Origin: Actinomycetes bacterium
GTDB taxonomy: Bacteria; Actinomycetota; Thermoleophilia; RBG-16-64-13
Length of the DNA: 42,087 bases
Direction of reading: 5' to 3'
Assembly: GCA_021802965.1 (NCBI GenBank)
Contig: JAJZQZ010000004.1
Span: 1-42,087, forward strand
This document shows, piece by piece, positions 8,215 through 15,677 of this stretch. Below the pieces are notes generated by a model. The model saw only the letters and a list, made by a program, of their open reading frames with translations, searched no databases and was not told where the DNA came from. Each line of letters starts with the position of its first letter. Position 1 is the stretch's first letter. Made by a program: the position numbers and the translations under genes.

Positions 8215-8230
8215 CGTAGATCAGTCAGCA
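8215..8230 (+). repeat. 16-nt leader motif, copy 2
   Basis: CGTAGATCAGTCAGCA matches 7547-7562 at 15 of 16 bases and, like it, ends 23 bases before a start codon (8254). Confidence 0.5.
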
Positions 8231-8253
8231 CACCATCGGCGAGGAGCGCAGGC

Positions 8254-8799
8254 ATGAAGAACAAGCCCGGACGACACTGGTTTCCACTCCGTTCGATGGT
8301 CCTGGTCACGCTGCTCTGCGGCGCGTTCCTGCTTCCCGCGGGGACGACCGCCAGTGCGGCCCTTACGCCGCAACAAGAATCACTGGCGCAAAAGATCGAT
8401 GGTGAGCTGATCGCACCCTGCTGTTGGACGCAGACCGTGGCCGAGCACGAGAGTGATGCGGCCGAGCAGATTAAAGCTCAGACACGAGACATGGTCGCTC
8501 AGGGGAAGAGTGAGGCCGAGATCTTCAATCAGTATGTCGCCCAGTATGGCGAGAAGATCCTCGCCAGCCCCCGGGCGCGCGGATTCAACCTGCTGCTGTT
8601 CGTCTTTCCCATCGTCGCGGTTGCGGTGGCGGGCGCCGCCGTCACGATATGGCTCCTACGTCAGCGCTCCCCGCAACCTCTCCAGCCCGCGGCCGATATG
8701 AATGTCCACCTGCCCCCTGGCTCAGTAGCCGATGAGCCCCCTGCTTCGGTCGCCCTGAGGGAGCGCGTGCAACGCGAGCTTTCTGAGTTCGACCGGTGA
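8254..8799 (+). CDS. ccmH: CcmH-like cytochrome c biogenesis protein
   Basis: 181 residues from ATG 8254 (GAGGAG upstream). Signal anchor at about residues 14-36, then the CcmH-type helical domain LTPQQESLAQKIDGELIAPCCW...AQGKSEAEIFNQYVAQYGEKIL, and a second membrane helix at about residues 110-134. CcmH/CcmL/NrfF proteins handle the apocytochrome CxxCH thiols outside the membrane. Instead of the usual LRCxxCQN motif there is APCCW, two adjacent cysteines. A multiheme cytochrome encoded at 29160-30488 would be a natural client. No other ccm gene is visible in the window. The short helical tail after the second helix is divergent. Confidence 0.82.
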   Translation: MKNKPGRHWFPLRSMVLVTLLCGAFLLPAGTTASAALTPQQESLAQKIDGELIAPCCWTQTVAEHESDAAEQIKAQTRDMVAQGKSEAEIFNQYVAQYGEKILASPRARGFNLLLFVFPIVAVAVAGAAVTIWLLRQRSPQPLQPAADMNVHLPPGSVADEPPASVALRERVQRELSEFDR

Positions 8800-8807
8800 C
8801 GGGCAGG

Positions 8808-8880
8808 TGGAGGTAAGGGGACTCGAACCCCTGGCCTTCGCGATGCGAACGCGACGCTCTCCCAACTGAGCTATACCCCC
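8808..8880 (-). tRNA. tRNA-Ala (anticodon CGC)
   Basis: The reverse strand folds as a 73-nt cloverleaf. Acceptor stem GGGGGTA pairs with TACCTCC, and position 3-70 is a G-U pair, the alanine identity element. D-arm GCTC/GAGC; anticodon stem TCGCG/CGCGA with loop TTCGCAT, so anticodon CGC reading GCG. T-arm AGGGG TTCGAGT CCCCT; discriminator A73. CCA is not encoded. Confidence 0.97.
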
Positions 8881-8998
8881 ACGTCAGACGCGCAAGAGGG
8901 TATATATAGCCCAAAGAGCGGGCTCCTGCAAGGGCACGCCGAACACAGTCCTGCGAGATGCACCGCCCTCGAAGGTCCATGCCCGATCGCCGGAACGA

Positions 8999-9757
8999 CT
9001 AGCGCGAGTAGAGGACGGCCACCACCACGAGAGAGGTGGCGTTGATGGTGGCGTGCGCGGCCACCGAAGCCCAGATCGAGCCGGTACGCCAGAAGAGCCA
9101 CGCGAGGGCCAGGCCCAGGATGAAGATGGGCACGTAGAGGTAAGGCCACACGTGGGCGAGGGCGAAGATGCCCGAGGTGATCACCGCAGCCGGCCAGAAG
9201 CGCATACGTCGGGCCAACCCCTGGAGGAGGAAGCCCCGGAAGAAGACCTCCTCCGCGAAAGGCGCCGCCACCAGGATCAAGACCGCCATCAGCAACGCCT
9301 GTCGCGGTTGGTGGCCGAAGATGAAGGGATCTTGGGCGAGGCCGAGGTGCGCGATAGACCGGACGGCGATGTTGGCCACGATGATCACTGTGGCCAACAA
9401 GCCGAGCAGACCGGCCAGGCTGCGAAGATCGACGGGGCGGAAGCCGAGGCTCTCCCAGCTTGCGCCGTGCCGCCTGACCCCTACGAGCCAGATGCTCGAG
9501 ACGAGGAGCGAGTACAGGAATATCACCTGGACGAAGAAGTCCAGCGAGGCGTCGGCGGAAGTGCCCAAGCCCATGTTGGCCACGGCGGCGAGGCCCATCG
9601 GTGCGAGGACGATCTGGCTCACGATGGCGAGCACACTCACCAGGATCATGTCGAGCCGACCCCAAGGGACGCACCCGAAGCCTCGGCGTTCTCCCGGCGA
9701 GAGACCCTCGTCGGGCTCCGGGTCGAGCAGCTGCCTGACGAGAGACGGTTCTTCCAT
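8999..9757 (-). CDS. CPBP family intramembrane metalloprotease
   Basis: 252 residues from the ATG at 9757. A longer form from 9823 would overlap hypC and has no visible ribosome site. Several membrane helices surround the CPBP (CAAX protease/bacteriocin-processing, Abi) signature APFAEEVFFRGFLLQGL, with the catalytic Glu pair and Arg, followed by the two His motifs FALAHVWPYLYVPIF and SVAAHATINAT. Members cleave prenylated or other membrane substrates; the bacterial substrate here is unknown. It is last in the leftward run with hypC, SPFH and NfeD genes. Confidence 0.92.
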   Translation of the reverse strand: MEEPSLVRQLLDPEPDEGLSPGERRGFGCVPWGRLDMILVSVLAIVSQIVLAPMGLAAVANMGLGTSADASLDFFVQVIFLYSLLVSSIWLVGVRRHGASWESLGFRPVDLRSLAGLLGLLATVIIVANIAVRSIAHLGLAQDPFIFGHQPRQALLMAVLILVAAPFAEEVFFRGFLLQGLARRMRFWPAAVITSGIFALAHVWPYLYVPIFILGLALAWLFWRTGSIWASVAAHATINATSLVVVAVLYSR

Positions 9758-9803
9758 GGTCAGTGCGCACCCTGGCGGCAAAGCGGCATGCTTCTGCAGC
9801 CCG

Positions 9804-10040
9804 CTAGGCCGCGCCCTCCTCATCGAGCAGTCGCCGGTATTCGGCGAACACCTCGAGGCTCTTCTGGGCCTCCTCTTCGTCGACCACGCTGATGGCGAAG
9901 CCGGCGTGCACCAGTGCGTACTGTCCTACCTCGGCGTCAGGCACCAGGAGCAGGGAGATCTCCCTGCGTACGCCCTCCAGGTCGATGACGCCCTTCACTC
10001 CCTCTATGCTGATGATCCGCGCGGGGACCGCCAAGCACAC
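9804..10040 (-). CDS. hypC: HypC/HybG/HupF-family hydrogenase maturation chaperone
   Basis: 78 residues starting MCLAVPARIISIEG, the HypC signature, with the essential Cys2 and the following Pro. The fold continues with GVRREISLLLVPDAEVGQYALVHAGFAISVVDEEEA, as in HypC. HypC carries the Fe(CN)2CO unit of [NiFe]-hydrogenase with HypD. No other hyp gene or hydrogenase subunit is present here, so it is an orphan copy placed 4 bases after the SPFH gene. It may serve a hydrogenase elsewhere in the genome. Confidence 0.92.
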   Translation of the reverse strand: MCLAVPARIISIEGVKGVIDLEGVRREISLLLVPDAEVGQYALVHAGFAISVVDEEEAQKSLEVFAEYRRLLDEEGAA

Positions 10041-10044
10041 GCCG

Positions 10045-10926
10045 TCAGGCTTCCAGGGAAGGGGTGGTCGGGGCCGCGGCCGGCGGCTCGGGGACGTCGA
10101 GCTCGGGTGCTGCGGTGGCCGATGTGCCGATGGTCGCGGGCGGGGCCTCGCTCGGCAGCGGGGCCTTCTTGCGCAGTCGATCGCCGAAGAAGGGTTCCAA
10201 GAGGTCGATGGGCAGCGGGAAGATGGTGGTGGAGTTCTTTTCGGCCGAGATCTCGACGAGTGTCTGCAGGTAGCGCAGCTGGATGGCCGTGGGGGTCCGG
10301 TCGAGGACCTGGGCGGCTTGAGCGATCTTCTCCGAGGCCTGGAACTCGCCTTCGGCCGCGATGACCTTCGCCCGCCGCTCTCGTTCGGCCTCGGCCTGAC
10401 GGGCCATGGCCCGTTGCATGCCTTGGGGTATCTCGACGTCCTTGATCTCCACGATGCTCACCTTGATGCCCCAGGGGTCGGTCTGCTCGTCGATGATCTC
10501 CTGAAGGCGCATGTTGAGCTTCTCGCGCTCGGTCAGCAGGTGGTCGAGGTCGGCCTGGCCGAGCACGCTGCGGAGCGTGGTCTGGGCGATCTGGGAGGTG
10601 GCGAGGATGTAGTTCTGCACCTCGACGACCGACTTGTTCGGGTCGAGCACCCGGAAGTAGACCACGGCGTTGACCTTGACGGGCACGTTGTCCTTGGTGA
10701 TGGCCTCCTGCGGGGGCACGTCCATGGTGACGGTCCGCAGGTCGACTCGGATCATCTTGTCGACGATGGGGATGATGATGAACAGGCCCGGCCCTTTGGC
10801 GCCGATGATGCGGCCGAGACGGAAGATGACCCCGCGCTGGTACTCGGGCACCACCTTGATGGCGGCAGAGAGGATCATGATGACCAGGACCACGACCACC
10901 ACGATGATCACGAACGATGATGCCAT
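10045..10926 (-). CDS. SPFH/Band 7 (slipin/stomatin-like) membrane protein
   Basis: 293 residues. An N-terminal membrane anchor ([19 protein letters not shown], residues 5-23) precedes the Band 7 domain: [46 protein letters not shown], then the helical [23 protein letters not shown] region and a Pro/Ala-rich tail. Slipins oligomerise on the membrane and pair genetically and physically with NfeD proteins, and the NfeD gene ends 11 bases upstream. Probable role: a membrane microdomain scaffold or regulator of proteolysis. Confidence 0.95.
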   Translation of the reverse strand: MASSFVIIVVVVVLVIMILSAAIKVVPEYQRGVIFRLGRIIGAKGPGLFIIIPIVDKMIRVDLRTVTMDVPPQEAITKDNVPVKVNAVVYFRVLDPNKSVVEVQNYILATSQIAQTTLRSVLGQADLDHLLTEREKLNMRLQEIIDEQTDPWGIKVSIVEIKDVEIPQGMQRAMARQAEAERERRAKVIAAEGEFQASEKIAQAAQVLDRTPTAIQLRYLQTLVEISAEKNSTTIFPLPIDLLEPFFGDRLRKKAPLPSEAPPATIGTSATAAPELDVPEPPAAAPTTPSLEA

Positions 10927-10937
10927 GCGACGCCTCC

Positions 10938-12308
10938 TTAGGTTGGTCCGTTAGCGGCCGACCGGCCCACTGTGAGCTTCATGCCCTCGGCTGCCAGCAC
11001 CCTGATCTCCGCACCCGCCTCGATCGACCCCTCTTCGGAATGTGCCCGCCACAGTTCGCCGTGAACCATGACCTGTCCGTCGGGGTCGAGACGCGTGCGG
11101 GCCTTGCCGCTCTCGCCCACCATGGCCTTGAGTCCGGTCGTGAACGGGCGTCGCCGGGCACGCGCGACAGCGGTGACGACCACCATGAAAAAGGCGAGCG
11201 AGACTACCGCCGCACCTGCGATGACCGCCCAGTCCACGCGCACGAATGACCCCGGGATATCGAACAGTAAGAGTCCGCCGAGAATCAGGGCCACCGTCGC
11301 AGCGAGGGCTAGGGCGCCGTGGCTCTGGATCTTCACTTCCGCCACGTAGAGTACCATCGCCACGGCGATAAGGGCGAGCCCGATGAAGCTGACCGGGAGC
11401 AGCTGCAGGGAGTACGCGGCCAGCAGCAGCGCGATGGCGCCGGCCACTCCGGCGATCCCGAGTCCCGGACTCTGGAACTCGAAGATGAGGCCGTAGATGC
11501 CTATCAGCATCAGGATGAAGACGATGTTGGGGTCGACGACGGCCTGCAGGAAGCGGTCGCGCCAGCTCATCGACACCTGGACGATCGGAGCCCCGGCGGT
11601 GTGCAGGGTGATGCCCTTGGGCACGCAGGTGTAGCCGTCGATCTGAGCGAGCAGCGACGGGAGGTCGGCCGCGACGAACTCGACCACGTCGGAGGCCTTC
11701 GCTTCCTGGGCGGTCATGGACACCGACTCGCGCACCGCGCGCTCGGCCCAGCCGGCGTTGCGTCGGTGTGTCGTCGCGAGCCCGCGGATGTAGGCGGCCG
11801 CGTCGTTCGTCACCTTGGCGCTCATGGTCGCGTCCAACTGCCCGGTGAGTGAGACCGGGTGGGCGGAGCCGAGGTTGGTCTGGGGGGCCATCGCCGCGAC
11901 GTCCGACCCCATGAGGATATAGACCCCGGCTGATGCCGCCCTCGCGCCCTGGGGATACACGAAGAGGACGACGGGCACCTTGGAGTCGATCTCGGCCTGG
12001 ATGATATCCCGCATGGCGCTGTCCAGACCGCCCGGCGTATCGATCTCTATCACCAAGGCGGCGACCTTGCCGGCGTGTGCCTTCTCCATGGTCCGGATGA
12101 GATAGTCGCTGAGGACGGGGGTGACGGCGCCGTTGACCTGGGTGACCCAGACCGAGGCGAGGGCCGGGGTGGCCTCGGTCGTGCCGGTCGCCGATGTGGT
12201 CGTCGTCGCTGCGGCAGACGGTCCAGGCCCGGCTAGGGCTTCGTGCACCGCGCCCACGGCGAGGAGCGCGAGAGCGAGGCCGGTCAGGAGCAGTGAGCGG
12301 CGCCTCAC
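10938..12308 (-). CDS. NfeD-family (long form) membrane serine protease, ClpP-like plus OB domain
   Basis: 456 residues with a signal peptide ([20 protein letters not shown]). A ClpP/crotonase-like protease domain carries [18 protein letters not shown] and the catalytic Ser region [18 protein letters not shown], with [12 protein letters not shown]. Four to five membrane helices (about residues 265-390) and a C-terminal OB-fold NfeD domain ([20 protein letters not shown]) follow. This is the partner of slipin-type SPFH proteins; archaeal homologues cleave the stomatin C-terminus. It lies between the GNAT-like and SPFH genes with gaps of 6 and 11 bases, so co-transcription is likely. Confidence 0.95.
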   Translation of the reverse strand: MRRRSLLLTGLALALLAVGAVHEALAGPGPSAAATTTTSATGTTEATPALASVWVTQVNGAVTPVLSDYLIRTMEKAHAGKVAALVIEIDTPGGLDSAMRDIIQAEIDSKVPVVLFVYPQGARAASAGVYILMGSDVAAMAPQTNLGSAHPVSLTGQLDATMSAKVTNDAAAYIRGLATTHRRNAGWAERAVRESVSMTAQEAKASDVVEFVAADLPSLLAQIDGYTCVPKGITLHTAGAPIVQVSMSWRDRFLQAVVDPNIVFILMLIGIYGLIFEFQSPGLGIAGVAGAIALLLAAYSLQLLPVSFIGLALIAVAMVLYVAEVKIQSHGALALAATVALILGGLLLFDIPGSFVRVDWAVIAGAAVVSLAFFMVVVTAVARARRRPFTTGLKAMVGESGKARTRLDPDGQVMVHGELWRAHSEEGSIEAGAEIRVLAAEGMKLTVGRSAANGPT

Positions 12309-12314
12309 GGCGCC

Positions 12315-12926
12315 CTACTTCGAGTAGGCCGCGGGGCTGGGGTGGCCGGGGTGGGCCGCCCGCCTCACTGCCAAGCCGGCCTCTGAGAACATGGGCAGGA
12401 GGCCGCGAAGGTCGACCCGCATCAGTACGACATCGCCGTGCTTCCCCACGACCTCGAAGCCGTTCGCCTCGAGGAACTCCCTCCCGAACATGTTCCGCAT
12501 GCCGCACACGTGCTTGCCCCCAAGAGGGCGGGCATAGGCGTAGACGTCCCAGACCTGGCGCTTACGCAGATGGCTCAGCGCCCGGTGCAGCAGCTGGCGC
12601 GTCTCGCGCGCGGGCCGACCCACGCGACCGCGGAGGCAGTAGATCAGGGCGGCCTCGTCCGGGGGCGATCCGGGGGGGAGAAGGTGGGGGCGGGGAAGGG
12701 AGCGCACGGGGGCGAACTGCACCGAAGCGACAGTTGTGGGCCCATCCAGGGCGATGAGGCCGACGCTGCCCCACGAGTGCTCCAGATGGCTCATCCAATC
12801 GATCCGTCGCTCGGGGTCGGCTGCCTCTCCTTGGGCGGCCTGGGTGCTCTGCCACCAGATGCACTCGGGGCAGGGCGAAGGCAGGAGGCCTTGGGAAGCG
12901 GGGATCACCTCGACGTACGTTGTCAT
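12315..12926 (-). CDS. GNAT-fold acetyltransferase-like protein
   Basis: 203 residues. The pattern fits a GNAT fold as seen in actinobacterial proteins: an N-terminal strand and helix, GSVGLIALDGPTTVASVQFAP, a central ALIYCLRGRV, then RETRQLLHRALSHLRKRQVWDVYAYARP and LEANGFEVVGKHGDVVLMRVDL. A CPECIWWQ motif near residues 19-26 could bind metal. Substrate unknown. It is first in a tight leftward gene set with NfeD and SPFH. Confidence 0.7.
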   Translation of the reverse strand: MTTYVEVIPASQGLLPSPCPECIWWQSTQAAQGEAADPERRIDWMSHLEHSWGSVGLIALDGPTTVASVQFAPVRSLPRPHLLPPGSPPDEAALIYCLRGRVGRPARETRQLLHRALSHLRKRQVWDVYAYARPLGGKHVCGMRNMFGREFLEANGFEVVGKHGDVVLMRVDLRGLLPMFSEAGLAVRRAAHPGHPSPAAYSK

Positions 12927-12976
12927 AGCTTCTCCCGGCGATCGGATGCAGAGGCGCCTCGGCTGCCGGCAGTCTT

Positions 12977-13387
12977 CTAGGCGAGCTCGGACGGGGCGTC
13001 TATCTCGTCGACGTAGAGCGTGGCCTTGCGGACCTCGAGGTCGAGGAGGGCCTCCATCTTGCGGGTGATGACGTCGCGCACCTGTCGGGCGACTTCGGGG
13101 ATGGCGGTCCCCCAGGCGACCCTGACGTGCACGTCGACCTCGATGACACCGGGCGCGACCGTCCGTACGACGACGCCTTTGGGCGTGTGGTCCGGCCTGA
13201 CCCTTCCCGAGAACGATTGCCAGGGCGATTCGTGGAGCCCCGCGATGCCGGGGATGGCCAGCACCGCGTCGGCCGCGTACGCCATGACCACATCCTCGGC
13301 GACGAGGGGCCGGTCATCGGTGGGGTCCGCCGTGCTTTTGGAGTCTACTTCGGGATCGTGGTCGGCGGACAGATCGTCGTTGACCAT
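12977..13387 (-). CDS. Asp23/Gls24 family envelope stress protein
   Basis: 136 residues from the ATG at 13387, preceded six bases upstream by GGAGGT; a longer form from 13441 has no such site. The Asp23 domain spans about residues 25-125: VAEDVVMAYAADAVLAIPGIAGL, GVVVRTVAPGVIEVDVHVRVAWG, EVARQVRDVITRKMEALLDLEV, ATLYVDEID. Asp23 proteins form membrane-associated assemblies linked to cell-envelope stress in Gram-positive bacteria. A good extended -10 lies upstream (13441-13450). Confidence 0.92.
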   Translation of the reverse strand: MVNDDLSADHDPEVDSKSTADPTDDRPLVAEDVVMAYAADAVLAIPGIAGLHESPWQSFSGRVRPDHTPKGVVVRTVAPGVIEVDVHVRVAWGTAIPEVARQVRDVITRKMEALLDLEVRKATLYVDEIDAPSELA

Positions 13388-13440
13388 CGGGCTACCTCCG
13401 GGTCGATCGCGCCTTCTTTCACCTACCCTCTCCTCAGTCA

Positions 13441-13450
13441 ATGTATACCA
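13441..13450 (-). promoter_or_regulatory. Extended -10 promoter upstream of asp23-like gene
   Basis: The reverse strand reads TGGTATACAT: a TGN extension plus TATACA, close to TATAAT, 54 bases before the ATG at 13387. No convincing -35 is seen, as expected for an extended -10 promoter. Confidence 0.5.
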
Positions 13451-13495
13451 GATAGGGCTTGTTGGGCGTGCACCGCCGGTGGGCGCCGACCTGGG

Positions 13496-14350
13496 TCAGG
13501 CACTGGCGGAGCCGCGCAGACGGTAGAGCACCGCCTCCGGCCGGGTCGCGAGCCGCAGCGGCAGAAAGGTCGTGCCGATGCCCGTGCTCACGGCGAGGGA
13601 GCCCTCGCCCCAGCGGTGGACACCCTCCACGTGCGCGAACTCGCCCCCGTGCACCCGCCTCTTGCCCCATGGGGTCGGCATGCGTATCTGTCCACCGTGG
13701 GTGTGTCCGGCGAAGGTGGCCGCGAACCCCGCACGCGGAGGCTCGTCGGGAGCGGGAGGCAGGTGGGTCAACAAGAGGGCCACGGCACCCGCCTCGGGCG
13801 TGGGACCCCGCAAGGAGTGGCCGCCGGTCAGGTAGTCGGCTCCGCAGAGGACGATGCGAGATCCCGTACCCCGCGGGCCCGTGGCGACAAGGACACACTC
13901 GTCCTGCAGCACCCGCACGCCCGCCTCCTGCCAGGCGAACTGTTGCGGGCGGTGTGCGAAAGGGTTCTTGCTCAGTCCGTATTCATGGTTGCCGGTGACG
14001 GCGAAGGTCCCGAGGCTGGGGCGCACCTGGGCGAGCAGGGCGAGGCAGCGGCCGGCCCCCCGACCCGCGCCGAGGACGTCACCCGTCAGCACCAGCAGGT
14101 GAGGTTCCTGCGCGGCTCCCCACTCCGCCGCCTTGCGGAGCGTCCACAAGTTCAGACCCGGTTGACCGGCATGCACGTCGGAGAGGTGCAGGATGCGCAG
14201 CCCCTCGAGGTCCGGGGGGAGCTGGGGTACGGGCAGGTCGCGCTCGCGCGTGGCGAGCCACTGAGCCTCGAAGGCCATGTAGGCTCCGGCGGCGAGGACC
14301 ACGCCCGCCCCCAGGCGCACCACCCCCCGGGCGGTGCTCCAGAAGGACAC
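13496..14350 (-). CDS. Metallophosphoesterase (YkuE/YaeI-like)
   Basis: 284 residues, GTG start overlapping the upstream stop by one base. An N-terminal membrane anchor (VVRLGAGVVLAAGAYMAF) is followed by all the calcineurin-type motifs: LHLSDVHAG, LVLTGDVLGAG, VTGNHEYG, LLLTHLPPAP and FAGHTHGGQI. Relatives are membrane-bound phosphoesterases, some acting on lipid intermediates such as UDP-diacylglucosamine; the substrate here is not established. It probably forms a unit with the small membrane protein gene upstream. Confidence 0.93.
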   Translation of the reverse strand: MSFWSTARGVVRLGAGVVLAAGAYMAFEAQWLATRERDLPVPQLPPDLEGLRILHLSDVHAGQPGLNLWTLRKAAEWGAAQEPHLLVLTGDVLGAGRGAGRCLALLAQVRPSLGTFAVTGNHEYGLSKNPFAHRPQQFAWQEAGVRVLQDECVLVATGPRGTGSRIVLCGADYLTGGHSLRGPTPEAGAVALLLTHLPPAPDEPPRAGFAATFAGHTHGGQIRMPTPWGKRRVHGGEFAHVEGVHRWGEGSLAVSTGIGTTFLPLRLATRPEAVLYRLRGSASA

Positions 14351-14610
14351 TAGGCGGCATCCCCCGCATGGGGCTGGGTCACGAGCTCCTCACGCAGCCG
14401 GCGCCGGGTCTCGGCGATCTTCGCTTGGATGGCTTCGTTCGAGTCCAGGTCGCCGGGACGCCCCTCTCTCGCGCAGGCGCCGCGAGTGCACCCTGCCAGC
14501 AGCTCGGTGAGCCGGGCCCGGTACCCCCGTCCCCACGAGGTCGTAAGGGCGTAGAGCGCGGCTGCGGCGCCGAGTGAGAGGGCGACGAGAAAGAACAGCG
14601 ATCTCTTCAT
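14350..14610 (-). CDS. Small membrane protein of unknown function
   Basis: 86 residues from ATG at 14610, with GGAGG-type ribosome site (AAGGAGGTTCTG) upstream. One membrane segment (FFLVALSLGAAAALYALTT, residues 6-24) precedes a charged helical tail with two Cys (LLAGCTRGACAREG) and LDSNEAIQAKIAETRRRLREEL. It resembles small YtxH-like proteins only loosely. It directly precedes the phosphoesterase gene and overlaps it by one base. Not recognised as a named family. Confidence 0.7.
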   Translation of the reverse strand: MKRSLFFLVALSLGAAAALYALTTSWGRGYRARLTELLAGCTRGACAREGRPGDLDSNEAIQAKIAETRRRLREELVTQPHAGDAA

Positions 14611-14699
14611 CAGAACCTCCTTCGTTCGGTCAGGAAGATTCTAGCCGACCGGAGCCGGGCGCGTCTGGGGTGGTATGGTGGCGGGCGGAGGTGGAGCGG

Positions 14700-15614
14700 A
14701 TGGCGTTCTCGCGAGCATTGACAGCCGACGAAGAGCAGTGGCTTCGCTGCTTCCGGGCGATGGCGGCGGCGGGCCGAGAGGCGGTCGCACCCCTGGCCGG
14801 GCGCGCCGAGGGGCGCGTGCCCCTGGGCCGTGGCAGCGGGGGAGACATCACGGTGGAGCTGGACCGGGCGGCCGAGGAGGCAATGGTGGGTGTGCTCGCC
14901 GCGGCGGCTCCGGCGCCGTACTGCCTGGTGGCCGAAGAACGCGGCGTCGAGGATCGTGCCGGGGCCGAGTGGCGTGTGATGTTGGATCCGGTGGACGGCA
15001 GCCTCAACGCCAAACGCGGACTCGAGCCTTTCGGCACCACGATCGCCGCCGCACTCGGCGGGACCCTCGCCGATGTGCGTGTGGCCTACACGAGTGACTA
15101 CACGCGAGGGCATGAGTTCGCGGCTGTCAAGGGTGCGGGGCTGGCAGACCTCGGGGGGCCGCACGGCCCGGGCGAGGGCGAGACCGCCGCGCGCCGTGCG
15201 GACGCCGGTGAGGCCGCCCCCGATACCTCGGTCGAGTTGCTGCTCTTCGAAGGCGGGCGCCCCGACCAGCTGGACTTTCCCATGCGACACCTCGCCGCGC
15301 TGAGCGTTCCCGAGCCCAACCCTTTCTTGCGGGTACGTCAGATCGGCTCCTTGGCGCTCTGTCTTTGCCATGTCGCGCAAGGTGTGGCCGACGTCCTCCT
15401 TGCCCCGGTGCCGGCACGGGCCGTAGACATCGCCGGGGGACTTCTCATCCTCGCGGAGAGCGGTGGCGGGGCAGTGGCGCTCGACGGCGTGGAGTTGCTC
15501 GGCAACCCGCTCGACCTGGAGAGACGCTCGCCCTTCGTCGCGTGGAGGCGCGGACTGCCGGGGGAGGCGATAGCCGCCCGGGCCCGCACCTATTTTGGAG
15601 GGACATCGTGTTGA
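14700..15614 (+). CDS. Inositol monophosphatase family protein
   Basis: 304 residues from ATG 14700, eight bases after GGAGG. The FIG-superfamily metal-site motifs are present: VAEERG near residue 80, LDPVDGSLNAKRG (metal-binding DPVDGS) and ARAVDIAGGLLIL near the C-terminus. Members dephosphorylate inositol phosphates or related sugars (inositol, FBP or PAP). The central segment (about residues 160-195) is Gly/Ala/Asp-rich and looks like a lineage-specific insertion. The substrate cannot be read from sequence. It converges on the TM-HEAT gene. Confidence 0.9.
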   Translation: MAFSRALTADEEQWLRCFRAMAAAGREAVAPLAGRAEGRVPLGRGSGGDITVELDRAAEEAMVGVLAAAAPAPYCLVAEERGVEDRAGAEWRVMLDPVDGSLNAKRGLEPFGTTIAAALGGTLADVRVAYTSDYTRGHEFAAVKGAGLADLGGPHGPGEGETAARRADAGEAAPDTSVELLLFEGGRPDQLDFPMRHLAALSVPEPNPFLRVRQIGSLALCLCHVAQGVADVLLAPVPARAVDIAGGLLILAESGGGAVALDGVELLGNPLDLERRSPFVAWRRGLPGEAIAARARTYFGGTSC

Positions 15615-15626
15615 GAGGCGTCGGCT

Positions 15627-15674
15627 CGCGCTGACGGCCGTCGGCGCCAGTTGCAGCCGCCGGCCGTCAGCGCG
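15627..15674. terminator. Bidirectional hairpin terminator between convergent genes
   Basis: A perfect 14-bp inverted repeat (15627-15640 with 15661-15674, core GCGCTGACGGCCG) has a 20-base loop and sits between the inositol-phosphatase stop (15614) and the stop of the opposing gene (15678). No T-run on either side. Confidence 0.7.
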
Positions 15675-15677
15675 CCG

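Noticed and set aside
8201-8229. TTGACG as a -35 for the CcmH gene
   Set aside because: No acceptable -10 at 16-18 bases downstream.
9053-10364. Rightward open frames opposite the CPBP protease, hypC and SPFH genes
   Set aside because: Charged, repetitive translations without motifs; the opposite strand has clear families.
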